Shown piece after piece: positions 1 to 8,107 of a DNA stretch of 64,000 nt. The notes below the pieces were generated by a model that worked only from the letters and a program-made list of their open reading frames with translations, was not told where the DNA came from and searched no databases. Numbering within the stretch: the stretch's first letter is position 1; the number at the start of each line of letters is the position of its first letter. This DNA is from Pacificimonas pallii (GTDB taxonomy: Bacteria; Pseudomonadota; Alphaproteobacteria; Sphingomonadales; Sphingomonadaceae), in assembly GCF_019204005.1 (NCBI RefSeq), contig NZ_JAGSPA010000001.1, positions 1 to 64,000 of the forward strand, in the 5' to 3' direction. The position numbers and the translations under genes were made by a program.

Positions 1-324
1 GCGGAATGATCTCGCCATAGCCATTCGATGCCGTCAGCGGAATGATCTCGCCATAGCCATTCGACGCCGTCAGCGGAATGATCTCGCCATAGCCATTCGA
101 CGCCGTCAGCGGAATGATCTCGCCATAACCATTCGACGCCGTCAGCGGAATGATCTCGCCGTAACCATTCGACGCCGTCAGCGGAATGATCTCGCCATAG
201 CCGTTCGATGCCGTCAGCGGAATGATCTCGCCATAACCGTTCGATGCCGTCAGCGGAATGATCTCGCCATAACCGTTCGATGCCGTCAGCGGAATGATCT
301 CGCCATAACCGTTCGATGCCGTCA
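1..324. repeat. 36-bp in-frame coding tandem repeat, nine full units visible
   Basis: Nine head-to-tail 36-bp units fill 1-324 with no spacer, followed by a diverged unit at 325-360 and a 33-bp one at 361-393. The units differ at only four positions. Read on the minus strand these are the third bases of the Ala (GCA/GCG), Asn (AAT/AAC), Gly (GGC/GGT) and Tyr (TAT/TAC) codons, so every difference is silent. The array continues beyond the left edge. Confidence 0.97.
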
Positions 325-475
325 GCGGAATGATCTCGCCATAACCATTATTATCTAGTGGAATAATTTCGCCGTATTCATTCATATTTAGTGGAATAAT
401 TTCACCATAAGCCGCAGCGGAAGTGGCGAAGAGAGCTGCGGTCGCAGCAGTAACAATTTTAGCAAGTTTACGCAT
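1..475 (-). CDS. Secreted tandem-repeat protein (partial, N-terminal part)
   Basis: The gene starts at an ATG whose first base is 475 and is still open at the left edge. The first 22 residues form a clear signal peptide (Lys/Arg start, Ala/Leu-rich core, ending TSAAA). The mature part is only repeats: two divergent first units containing YGEIIPLNMNE and YGEIIPLDNNG, then copies of YGEIIPLTASNG (12 residues, 36 bp) to the window edge. A GGGGA ribosome site lies about 9 bases before the ATG. There is no catalytic motif and no cysteine in the visible part. I do not recognise the family. The alternating polar/aliphatic unit with Gly and Asn turns would suit a beta-solenoid, amyloid-like fibre or adhesin, but that is inference. 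The C-terminus, which could hold an anchor, lies outside the window. Confidence 0.85.
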   Translation of the reverse strand, partial: MRKLAKIVTAATAALFATSAAAYGEIIPLNMNEYGEIIPLDNNGYGEIIPLTASNGYGEIIPLTASNGYGEIIPLTASNGYGEIIPLTASNGYGEIIPLTASNGYGEIIPLTASNGYGEIIPLTASNGYGEIIPLTASNGYGEIIPLTASNGYGEIIP

Positions 476-496
476 GACAGACGTCCCCGATTAGAG

Positions 497-511
497 TTAA
501 CGGATAATTAA
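497..511 (-). promoter_or_regulatory. CtrA-type box upstream of the repeat protein
   Basis: TTAA (497-500), seven bases, TTAA (508-511) matches the alphaproteobacterial CtrA full site TTAA-N7-TTAAC exactly when read on the minus strand. It sits in a larger inverted repeat (GAGTTAA...TTAACTC). The site ends about 21 bases before the start codon, so it would overlap the core promoter or the transcription start. It could activate or repress; position alone does not settle this. A further TTAACC half site lies near 557. Confidence 0.6.
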
Positions 512-710
512 CTCAACAACGTCTTAATGGCAAGAGGGGTTCCGAGTCGCTCCCGGTTAACCATTTGAGGTATTTGGAAGCGGCGGCTTTCTCTGCAGGA
601 ATCCGCTGGACTTCAGCCGCTTAGAAGAGACCGAGTATTTCGCTGGTGCAAATTGGCACGCGATTCACAAGCGCTCCCCAATTGTCTTGTCTCTGAATGG
701 CCTATTCTTG

Positions 711-2396
711 CTACCAGAAGTTGGCGGCGCGCGTGAAGCCGGCACCATGTCCATCCAGGGCTTTCAAATGGCGCTGCTCGCGGACATGCTCGACAAGCTC
801 TTCGAGTGGCATCGGCCGGCCGGTCAGGTAACCCTGCACGCGGTCGCAGCCCATGACACGCAGCAGCGCGAGCGCCGCCTCCGTTTCGATGCCTTCGGCA
901 GTGACTTCCATGCCGAGACCGTGTGCCAGGTCGATCGACGAACGCATGAGCATGGGGTCATTGTGGCTTTTCGTTAATTCTGCCGAGAAAAGCCGGTCGA
1001 TCTTCAGCTCCTTGGCCGGCACGCGTTTCAGATATGTCAGCGACGACATGCCCACGCCGTAATCATCGATGGACAGGTTGATACCGGCATCGACAAGCCG
1101 TTCCAGCCCCTCAAGAGCCGCATCGGGATCTTCGATAATGGCCGTTTCGGTAATTTCGAAAGCGACATTCCCGTGCCGGGTTTCAAGCCGCTTGATCGCC
1201 TCGGCGATGAACCTGGGATCTGAAATCAGGCCAGCGCTGATATTGACGCTCATGTCGACGTGCAGACCCAATTGCATCATCCTGCGCTGATCGATGACAG
1301 CGCGTTCGAGCGTCCACCAGGTCAGCGTCAGAATGTCGCCGCTGCGCTCCGCCAGCGGGATGAACTGGGCGGGACCAACCGCACCGCGCACCGGATGCGT
1401 CCAGCGGATCAAGGCCTCGACACTATCGACTTCATTCGTGCGGCATTTCATCTTGGGCTGATAGTGAAGCGAGACTTCGCCATTATCGAATCCGTGCCTG
1501 AGGTCCGCCAGCAGATCGCGCTCCGACCTGCGGAGCATCGCGGGCATCAAAGACGCGAAGGGCGCCATCCCCGCTTTCCTTCCCGCGCGCCGACCCGCGG
1601 CTTTCGCGATGGCGGCGTCGCTCAGCGGCAGCATCGCCGTTACCTCTTCCGCACCGATATCCTCTACATATCTTCCACCCGAAACGAGATGGACACCCGA
1701 TGAAATGATTTTCCGCTCCACGTCCGCATCATCGATGGAAGCACACATGACGCGGCGACCGAGCAACGCATTGGCGTCGGCGCGCCATGCCAGCTTCGCC
1801 GCGGTCCATCCGGCAGGCAGCATCACGGCATCGGCATGGGCGCGCCGTCCAAGATCGCCATTGACGCGGATGAGAATGCCCTCACGGCGCAAAAGCGAAA
1901 GGCCCGCAGCCGTGCGCGACCAGGGGCGCAGGGCAGAGAGCGGAACAATGATCTCCAGCCGTGGAAACAGATCCCGGTCTACCCCCGAAAGCCACCTGCC
2001 CAGAAGTTTCGGCCTGCGCAGAAGGGCGCGCGGCAATCGCATGCCCAGCCGCAGCGCTGTCCAGCCAGCGGCGTCGGCAAAGGCGCGGCGCGAGGTCGCG
2101 GAAAAGGTGCGGAAACTGCTGTTCGCGGGAACAATGATGTCGACGCCCGCCAGGCCGCCATTGCGCGCATCCAGCCAGGGCCGGTAATTCAGCGGCGCGA
2201 TGTCCGCGCCGACATCCTTGAAAAGCAGGGACGCACGGTGGTCGTCATGATAGTGCAGAACGAGACAGATCGCCGATCCCGCGGCGATAAACGCGCTGAT
2301 TTCCGGATAGCCCGTCAAGGCCGCCATGATGATTGCGAGATTGGCAACCAGTGTCAGCACAAGATAAGCGCGCGGGATGGACGAGACGAGCGTCAT
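711..2396 (-). CDS. Membrane-anchored EAL-domain protein (probable c-di-GMP phosphodiesterase)
   Basis: 561 residues. Two hydrophobic segments lie within the first ~50 residues. A middle region of about 250 residues resembles no domain I can name. The EAL domain occupies roughly residues 290-545. Its key motifs are kept: EALIRW, NISAG, EITET, DDYGVGMSSL (the DDFG-type metal/loop-6 region), KIDRLF, AEGIET and QGYLTGRPM. The protein is therefore likely to hydrolyse cyclic di-GMP rather than only bind it. No GGDEF domain is visible. It is transcribed towards the repeat protein, which starts 235 bases downstream, so functional linkage is possible but not shown. The start at 2396 lacks a strong ribosome site, and the N-terminus is less certain than the rest. 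Confidence 0.88.
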   Translation of the reverse strand: MTLVSSIPRAYLVLTLVANLAIIMAALTGYPEISAFIAAGSAICLVLHYHDDHRASLLFKDVGADIAPLNYRPWLDARNGGLAGVDIIVPANSSFRTFSATSRRAFADAAGWTALRLGMRLPRALLRRPKLLGRWLSGVDRDLFPRLEIIVPLSALRPWSRTAAGLSLLRREGILIRVNGDLGRRAHADAVMLPAGWTAAKLAWRADANALLGRRVMCASIDDADVERKIISSGVHLVSGGRYVEDIGAEEVTAMLPLSDAAIAKAAGRRAGRKAGMAPFASLMPAMLRRSERDLLADLRHGFDNGEVSLHYQPKMKCRTNEVDSVEALIRWTHPVRGAVGPAQFIPLAERSGDILTLTWWTLERAVIDQRRMMQLGLHVDMSVNISAGLISDPRFIAEAIKRLETRHGNVAFEITETAIIEDPDAALEGLERLVDAGINLSIDDYGVGMSSLTYLKRVPAKELKIDRLFSAELTKSHNDPMLMRSSIDLAHGLGMEVTAEGIETEAALALLRVMGCDRVQGYLTGRPMPLEELVEHVREQRHLKALDGHGAGFTRAANFW

Positions 2397-2528
2397 GAAA
2401 ACTCGCTACGACGTGCAGGTTAAAGAGAGGTAAGGATTCGCCCGCGGATGGCCCCGGGCAGTGGAGTTCGTTTGGGCAGGCAAAGGCAGCACTGGATGCG
2501 TGCGTTCAAAATGGTAGGAGCATGAGCC

Positions 2529-3674
2529 ATGGAAAACCAATTCGACCTTACCGACGAACAGCGCGCCATTCAGGAAACGGCGCGCAAGTTCACAGCTGAC
2601 ATGATCACGCCGAGCGCGGCGGAATGGGATGAAACCCATCACTTCCCCCGAGAGGTGGTGAAGGCCGCCGCGGAGCTTGGCTTTGCCGCGATCTATGTGT
2701 CCGAAGATTCGGGCGGAATCGGCCTTGGGCGACTCGAGGCCGCGCTGATCATGGAGGCGATGTCATATGGCTGCGCCTCGACCAGTGCGTTCATATCCAT
2801 CCACAATATGGCATCGTGGATGATCGACCGCTTCGGCAGCGATATCGTGAAGGAGAAATATCTTCCCGACCTTATCGGCTGCGACCGAATCGCCTCTTAC
2901 TGCCTGACGGAGCCGGGATCTGGCTCCGATGCCTCGGCGCTGAAAACCACCGCCGTGAAAGACGGCGATCACTACATCCTGAATGGTTCCAAGCAGTTTA
3001 TTTCCGGCGCCGGCGAGAATGAGGTTTATGTCTGCATGGTCCGCACGGGCGAAGCCGGGCCGAAAGGCATTAGCTGCGTCGTCGTGGAAAAGGACATGCC
3101 CGGCGTCAGTTTCGGTGCGAATGAGAAAAAACTTGGCTGGCATTCGCAGCCGACCCGGCAGGTGATTTTCGAGGATGTGCGGGTGTCGGCGGAAAATCTG
3201 GTCGGGGCGGAGGGCGAAGGCTTTCGCATCGCCATGATGGGTCTGGACGGCGGGCGGCTCAACATCGGTGCCTGCTCGCTGGGCGGGGCGCAGCGCTGCC
3301 TGGACGAAGCCATCAATTATACCAGGGAGCGCCAGCAATTTGGCAGGCCCATCGCCGAATTCCAGAACACGCAGTTCATGCTGGCCGATATGGAAACCGA
3401 ATTGCAGGCCGCCCGCATGCTGCTCTACGTCGCCGCCGCAAAGGTCACCGCAAACGCCCCCGACAAGACCCGCTTCGCCGCCATGGCCAAGCGCCTGGCG
3501 ACTGACACAGGGTCAAAAGTCGTCAATGACGCACTGCAGCTGTTCGGCGGCTATGGCTATTTGCAGGATTACCCCATCGAACGCTTCTGGCGCGACCTGC
3601 GTGTCCACTCGATCCTTGAGGGCACCAACCAGATCATGCGCATGATCGTCGGGCGGGACATGTTGCGGCAATAA
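2529..3674 (+). CDS. Acyl-CoA dehydrogenase (isobutyryl-CoA dehydrogenase-like)
   Basis: 381 residues, the usual length for this FAD flavoenzyme family, which oxidises acyl-CoA to 2-enoyl-CoA. Family motifs are clear: the FAD/substrate signature [15 protein letters not shown], the [20 protein letters not shown] helix, [12 protein letters not shown], and the C-terminal [20 protein letters not shown] followed by [16 protein letters not shown]. The Glu of the EGTNQI segment is at the position of the catalytic base in short-chain members. An AGGAG site precedes the ATG. Downstream neighbours are an enoyl-CoA hydratase and 3-hydroxyisobutyrate dehydrogenase, the next steps of valine breakdown, so isobutyryl-CoA is the best substrate guess. 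Other short or branched acyl-CoAs cannot be excluded. Confidence 0.93.
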   Translation: MENQFDLTDEQRAIQETARKFTADMITPSAAEWDETHHFPREVVKAAAELGFAAIYVSEDSGGIGLGRLEAALIMEAMSYGCASTSAFISIHNMASWMIDRFGSDIVKEKYLPDLIGCDRIASYCLTEPGSGSDASALKTTAVKDGDHYILNGSKQFISGAGENEVYVCMVRTGEAGPKGISCVVVEKDMPGVSFGANEKKLGWHSQPTRQVIFEDVRVSAENLVGAEGEGFRIAMMGLDGGRLNIGACSLGGAQRCLDEAINYTRERQQFGRPIAEFQNTQFMLADMETELQAARMLLYVAAAKVTANAPDKTRFAAMAKRLATDTGSKVVNDALQLFGGYGYLQDYPIERFWRDLRVHSILEGTNQIMRMIVGRDMLRQ

Positions 3675-3799
3675 TCGAAGACCCTGATAATGACATCCGG
3701 CGCCATGTGCGGTTTCTTGTCTTCGCGACCCGCGTTTCGGCACATGCCGCTCGATCACATATATTCATTCCCGTTCCTTGTTTTAGAGAAGTCAAGATT

Positions 3800-4573
3800 A
3801 TGACCTATGACACGATCAAGGTAGAGCGGCGCGGTGCCGTCACGCTCGTTACGTTCGACAGGCCCAAGGCGCTGAATGCGCTTTCCAGCGCGGTGCTGGC
3901 CGACCTGACGGAAGCCTTTGCCGCCTGTGATGCGGATGACAGCCAGCGCTGTCTGGTCCTGACGGGCAGCGAGAAGGCTTTCGCGGCAGGGGCGGACATC
4001 AAGGAGATGGCCCCGCAGTCGTTCGGTGACATGTACGGGTCGAATTTCTTCGCGGGCTGGGAGGCCGTGACCCGCACGCGCAAACCGTGGATCGCCGCGG
4101 TCGCGGGCTATGCGCTTGGCGGCGGCTGTGAAGTCGCGATGATGGCGGACATTCTGATCGCCGCCGACACCGCCGTCTTCGGCCAGCCGGAAATCAAGCT
4201 GGGCGTTATTCCGGGCATGGGCGGATCACAGCGCCTGACGCATGCCATTGGCAAGGCGAAGGCGATGGAGATGATCCTGACGGGCCGCAACATGAAGGCG
4301 GCCGAGGCGGAAGCCTCCGGCTTGGTCGCGAAAGTCGTTCCCGCGGATTCGCTGATCGACGAAGCGATGAAGATGGCGGAGACCATCGCCGCGATGCCGC
4401 CGCTGGCCGCGATGGCCGCGAAAGAAGCGGTGAACGGCACCTATGAGATGACGCTGGCGCAGGGCATCAATTTCGAACGCCGCGTTTTCCACGGCCTGTT
4501 CGGCACGGAAGACCAGAAAGAGGGCATGGCGGCGTTCAGCGAAAAACGCGCCGGAGACTTCAAGGGACGGTGA
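3800..4573 (+). CDS. Enoyl-CoA hydratase (crotonase family)
   Basis: 257 residues from the ATG at 3800; an upstream in-frame start at 3707 would add a non-conserved tail, so I reject it. The crotonase fold is shown by the oxyanion-hole segments [12 protein letters not shown] and [14 protein letters not shown], then [20 protein letters not shown], in which Glu and Gly residues match the hydratase active site. It hydrates 2-enoyl-CoA to 3-hydroxyacyl-CoA. It lies 125 bases after the acyl-CoA dehydrogenase on the same strand. The length and motifs fit a hydratase better than the longer 3-hydroxyisobutyryl-CoA hydrolases of the same superfamily, so the hydrolase step is probably encoded elsewhere. 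Confidence 0.93.
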   Translation: MTYDTIKVERRGAVTLVTFDRPKALNALSSAVLADLTEAFAACDADDSQRCLVLTGSEKAFAAGADIKEMAPQSFGDMYGSNFFAGWEAVTRTRKPWIAAVAGYALGGGCEVAMMADILIAADTAVFGQPEIKLGVIPGMGGSQRLTHAIGKAKAMEMILTGRNMKAAEAEASGLVAKVVPADSLIDEAMKMAETIAAMPPLAAMAAKEAVNGTYEMTLAQGINFERRVFHGLFGTEDQKEGMAAFSEKRAGDFKGR

Positions 4574-4621
4574 AGGGAAGCGTCCCCCATGTCACGGGGG
4601 AACTGGGGATGCCGCTGCGGC

Positions 4622-5260
4622 CTAGACCGCGCAGGGCGCGCTCCTGATCGTATAGTCGCTGCCCCAGCGGCGATACCCGCGCAGGCCGACGTCGATGTGG
4701 AATTTCTTCAGCTGGTAGATACCAAGACCGGCAGAGAGGTCGGCACCGCGCGCGTCGTGCCAGGCACAGAGGTGTTCGATCATATCGTCGCGGCTGAGCG
4801 CACCGATAGCAAAGACGTCGAATGCCCCGAATTCGCGGTGAACGCTGCGCGCCGCGCCGCCCGCACATTCGTTGAGCGTCGCATGGCGATAGCCCGATAC
4901 GATCGACACCGGACCGATGCGCGGCACGATTTCGGTCTTCAGCACTTTGAGGCTGCGGAAAGCGCCGTCCCAAAGCTGCCTGTCAGGCAAGGCAAAGGGA
5001 CTGGCCCGACATGAACGCCATGACAGCGCGGTCCGCAGGATTTGATAGGTGGGCACGACGCCCAGAAGGTCGCGTTTCGCCAGTTCCTCCTCGAACAAGC
5101 GGACCCGTTCCCGGTTGCCCGGTTCGCGCAGCCAGACGGCATATTCGTCCGCGCCCGGCTCCGCCGCCTGGGCCGCGCCCGACAGGCGCGCGCCGGAAAT
5201 ATCGCTGAAAGGCTGGCAGAGCGCCATCACCAGGCCTATTGTCATCAAAAGCCGTTTCAT
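4622..5260 (-). CDS. Secreted M15-type D-Ala-D-Ala carboxypeptidase-like protein
   Basis: 212 residues with an N-terminal signal peptide (MKRLLMTIGLVMALCQPF, cleavage probably after AAQA). The C-terminal half carries the zinc-peptidase pattern of family M15: SGYR, a GGA segment, SVHREFGAFDV (the SxHx6D zinc-binding motif) and a later HIDVG supplying the second His and an Asp. It probably trims peptidoglycan stem peptides in the periplasm. The gene is antisense to its neighbours, convergent with the enoyl-CoA hydratase and divergent from mmsB with about 43 bases between starts, so it is unlikely to belong to the catabolic operon. The spacing between motifs is unusual enough that exact specificity is unknown. 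Confidence 0.75.
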   Translation of the reverse strand: MKRLLMTIGLVMALCQPFSDISGARLSGAAQAAEPGADEYAVWLREPGNRERVRLFEEELAKRDLLGVVPTYQILRTALSWRSCRASPFALPDRQLWDGAFRSLKVLKTEIVPRIGPVSIVSGYRHATLNECAGGAARSVHREFGAFDVFAIGALSRDDMIEHLCAWHDARGADLSAGLGIYQLKKFHIDVGLRGYRRWGSDYTIRSAPCAV

Positions 5261-5303
5261 GTCGCATATTCATAGCGACCAAAGCTGAATGGGACAGGAA
5301 CAA

Positions 5304-6206
5304 ATGACAATAATCGCTTTCATCGGACTGGGGAACATGGGCGGCGGCATGGCCGCGAACCTGGTGAAGGCGGGTCATGACGTCCGGGCTTTCGACCTGT
5401 CGGACGATGCCCTGGCGGTGGCCGCCGCCGCCGGGTGCACGCGCGCCGCATCGGCGGCGGAGGCGGTGCGCGGTGCGGACGCCGTCGTCACCATGCTGCC
5501 AGCGGGCAGCCATGTGGCGGCTGTCTACAAGCATGACGTCTTTCCGGCGGCGAACCCGGACACGCTGCTCCTCGACTGCTCGACCATCGATGTCGGGACC
5601 GCGCGCAGTGTCGCGGGCGCGGCCGGGACAGCAGGCTTTCCGATGGTGGATGCCCCGGTGTCGGGCGGCATCGCGGCGGCGGCGGCGGGCACGCTGACCT
5701 TCATGGTCGGCGGCAGTCCGGGCGCGTTCGCGCGGGCGGAGCCGATCCTGTCCGCCATGGGAAAGGCCGTCATTCACGCCGGCGATGCCGGTGCGGGCCA
5801 GGCGGCGAAGATCTGCAACAATATGCTGCTGGGCGCGACCATGGCGGCAACCTGCGAGACGCTGGCGCTGGCGCAGAAGCTTGGTCTCGACCCGCAGACA
5901 TTTTATGACATCGCCAGTGTGTCATCGGGGCAGAGCTGGTCGCTGACCTCCTATTGCCCGCTACCCGGCGTTGGCCCGGACAGTCCGGCGGACAGGGGCT
6001 ATGCGGGCGGCTTTGCGGCTGCGCTGATGCTGAAAGACCTGAAGCTGGCGGCGGAAGCGGCACGGTCGGCCGACGCGGCGACGCCGATGGGCGGCCTGGC
6101 CAAGGAACTGTATCAGATACTGGTGTCCGCAGGCGAAGGCGCGCGCGATTTTTCCGCCATCATCGAAATGCTGAACGGTAGGCCCGCCGGACGGAAGCAC
6201 GACTAG
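5304..6206 (+). CDS. mmsB: 3-hydroxyisobutyrate dehydrogenase
   Basis: 300 residues. I chose the ATG at 5304 over the in-frame ATG at 5289 because AGGA sits correctly in front of it and the protein then begins directly with the NAD-binding strand IIAFIGLGNMGGGMAANLVKAG. Other signatures are MLPAGSHV, DAPVSGGIAAAAAGTLTFMVGG (substrate-binding loop) and the catalytic Lys in AGQAAKICNNMLLG. It oxidises 3-hydroxyisobutyrate to methylmalonate semialdehyde in valine catabolism, which agrees with the acyl-CoA dehydrogenase and hydratase upstream. Related beta-hydroxyacid dehydrogenases share the fold, but context favours MmsB. The stop overlaps the opposite-strand DedA stop by a few bases. Confidence 0.92.
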   Translation: MTIIAFIGLGNMGGGMAANLVKAGHDVRAFDLSDDALAVAAAAGCTRAASAAEAVRGADAVVTMLPAGSHVAAVYKHDVFPAANPDTLLLDCSTIDVGTARSVAGAAGTAGFPMVDAPVSGGIAAAAAGTLTFMVGGSPGAFARAEPILSAMGKAVIHAGDAGAGQAAKICNNMLLGATMAATCETLALAQKLGLDPQTFYDIASVSSGQSWSLTSYCPLPGVGPDSPADRGYAGGFAAALMLKDLKLAAEAARSADAATPMGGLAKELYQILVSAGEGARDFSAIIEMLNGRPAGRKHD

Positions 6207-6805
6207 CGCGGCGATGTGAAGGTCGCGACGCGCCACAGATAGAAGGCCACCATCGCCGCGATCACGGCGAGCGACACCGGTCCCAGATACTGCTCGATCG
6301 CCTGATATTCGCCGCCCAGCTGATATCCGAGCCATGCGAGCGCCGCGTTCCAGGCGGATACGCCGATGAAGGTCAGCGGCAGAAACACCCTGAGCGGCAT
6401 CGCGAAAATGCCCGCCGGGACGGATATGAGCGTCCGGATGGTCGGCACGCAGCGGCCGATCATGATGGCCCAGCGGCCGCCATGTTCGAACCAATAGTCG
6501 ATGCGGTCGAGCTCTCGCACACCAATGGTGAGCCAGCGTCCGTGGCGCAGGACCAGTTCCCGCAGGCGCTCCTGACTGAACCAGCGGCCGACATAATACC
6601 AGAAGGTCATGCCGATCAGGGACCCGAGACTGCCCGAGACGATCACACCGGTGAGCGACAGGCCATTGCCCTGCGCCGCCGCATACCCCGCCAGTGACAT
6701 GATGACCTCTGATGGAATGGGCGGGAACAGGTTTTCCAGAAACATCAGAAAGGCGATGCCGGAATATCCCGCCTGCGCGATAAGCTGTTCGATCCAGTCG
6801 GTCAT
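6203..6805 (-). CDS. DedA-family membrane protein
   Basis: 200 residues with about four to five hydrophobic segments. The DedA/SNARE-associated signature is present: FLENLFPPIPSEVIMSLAGY near the N-terminus, GSLIGMTFWYYVGRW, and the second half-motif ...GGRWAIMIGRCVPTIRTLISVPAGI, with the Glu and Arg residues that are essential in the family. Members are inner-membrane proteins linked to undecaprenyl-phosphate or phospholipid flipping and membrane homeostasis. Convergent with mmsB and divergent from the capsule operon, whose first start is about 93 bases away. Lipid-carrier recycling would suit a capsule-making cell, but nothing here ties the two together directly. Confidence 0.9.
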   Translation of the reverse strand: MTDWIEQLIAQAGYSGIAFLMFLENLFPPIPSEVIMSLAGYAAAQGNGLSLTGVIVSGSLGSLIGMTFWYYVGRWFSQERLRELVLRHGRWLTIGVRELDRIDYWFEHGGRWAIMIGRCVPTIRTLISVPAGIFAMPLRVFLPLTFIGVSAWNAALAWLGYQLGGEYQAIEQYLGPVSLAVIAAMVAFYLWRVATFTSPR

Positions 6806-6898
6806 TGCATGTCTCTTATGCTGGCGAAACCGGTGCGGCGGCGCCGACCTCGGGCCGTACTTCTAGCGATTGGCCTTTTGCCGCGATATCATTAACAT

Positions 6899-8107
6899 GT
6901 GCGCGGTGTGCGTTTGGCTTCCCCCGGTAAAATGACACGGACCGCAGTGCCGCCCGGCGCGTCGGCGGTTCACCCTGTGCGCTTTCCCTGGGCCGCGCCC
7001 CTGATCGACTCGCTCGTGCGGGTGGACGGTGACCGCCTGCTGTATCGCGAGCCATTTTTTGGCGGCGACGTTGACGAAGCCGCATTCGCCGAGCTGGTCG
7101 CCTTCTGGCGCCGTTTGCAGAATCAAAACCGCGATATTGCGAAGACGGCGGGCATCCGCGCGTGGAAGCGCGAAACCATAAGCCGTTTTCTCTGGCATGA
7201 CGGTGCCAAGGCAGGTGGCCGCCGCGCCATATGGCCAAGCCGGGCCGATGCTGAACCGGGTGACATACAGATCGAGGACGGCTTCATCCGCTCGCGCGGC
7301 CTTGGCGCGGAATTGAATGCGCCGCTGTCCATCGTGGTCGACGGGCGCGGCATCTATTACGATCCCTCCGGCCCGAGTGACCTGGAATATCTGCTGGAGC
7401 ATGAGGACATCGGCGCGGCGCTCCGCACGCGGGCTGCGCAGCTGGCGGCGCGGATCGTCAGGGCCGACATCATCAAATATGGCGCGCGGGGGGAACCCGT
7501 GGATCTGCCGAAAGGCCGCCGTCTGATCCTGGTGCCGGGGCAGGTCGAGGATGACCGCTCGGTCAGGCTGGGCGGCGGGCCCCTCCAGAGCAATGCGGCG
7601 CTGCTGGCCGCCGTCAGAAACGCGCGGCCGGATGCCTGCATCGTCTTCAAACCGCATCCGGACGTCGAGGCCGGGCTGAGGTCAGGCGGGCCAGCACCCG
7701 GAGAGGCTGCGCAGCTTGCCGATATCGTCGTGCGCGATGCGCGGCTGACGTCGCTGTTCGCTGCCGTCGATGAAGTGCACACACTGACCAGCCTGACGGG
7801 GTTCGAGGCGCTGCTGCGCGGCCTGCCGGTGACGACATATGGCGTGCCATTCTACGCGGGCTGGGGGCTGACCGAGGACAGGGGCGCGGTGCCCGCACGC
7901 CGGACGCGGCGGCGCAGCTTGAACGAACTGATCGCGGCCACATTGATCCTGTATCCCCGCTATCTTGACCCCGTCAGCGGCCTGCCCTGCCCGCCCGAAG
8001 TGCTCGTCTCCCGGCTGGAGGGACAGGTGCCGACGCCGGTGACGGCCCTGACGCGCATCCGCCGCGCGCAGGGCAGGGTCACGGCGGCACTGAGGAAGCG
8101 GGCATGA
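6899..8107 (+). CDS. kpsC: KpsC-like capsule Kdo-linker glycosyltransferase, single module
   Basis: 402 residues from a GTG at 6899; an ATG at 6932 is an equally plausible start (391 residues). Motifs match the C-terminal module of enterobacterial KpsC: EDGFIRSRGLG, PLSIVVDGRGIYYDPSGPSD, LILVPGQVEDDRSV, FKPHPDVEAG, and DEVHTLTSLTGFEALLRGLP followed by PFYAGWGLT. KpsC builds the poly-beta-Kdo linker that joins capsule polysaccharide to its lipid anchor, in the cytoplasm at the inner membrane. Enterobacterial KpsC is about 675 residues with two such modules; only one is present here. It overlaps kpsS by four bases and starts a five-gene operon. Confidence 0.85.
   Translation: MRGVRLASPGKMTRTAVPPGASAVHPVRFPWAAPLIDSLVRVDGDRLLYREPFFGGDVDEAAFAELVAFWRRLQNQNRDIAKTAGIRAWKRETISRFLWHDGAKAGGRRAIWPSRADAEPGDIQIEDGFIRSRGLGAELNAPLSIVVDGRGIYYDPSGPSDLEYLLEHEDIGAALRTRAAQLAARIVRADIIKYGARGEPVDLPKGRRLILVPGQVEDDRSVRLGGGPLQSNAALLAAVRNARPDACIVFKPHPDVEAGLRSGGPAPGEAAQLADIVVRDARLTSLFAAVDEVHTLTSLTGFEALLRGLPVTTYGVPFYAGWGLTEDRGAVPARRTRRRSLNELIAATLILYPRYLDPVSGLPCPPEVLVSRLEGQVPTPVTALTRIRRAQGRVTAALRKRA

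Noticed and set aside
1-360. 36-bp repeats looking like a CRISPR array
   Set aside because: Units are head-to-tail with no spacers, are in frame with a signal peptide and ribosome site, and differ only silently; this is a coding repeat.
4582-4602. Short hairpin between the hydratase and the M15 peptidase genes as terminator
   Set aside because: The stem is only about six pairs and neither side has a U tract.
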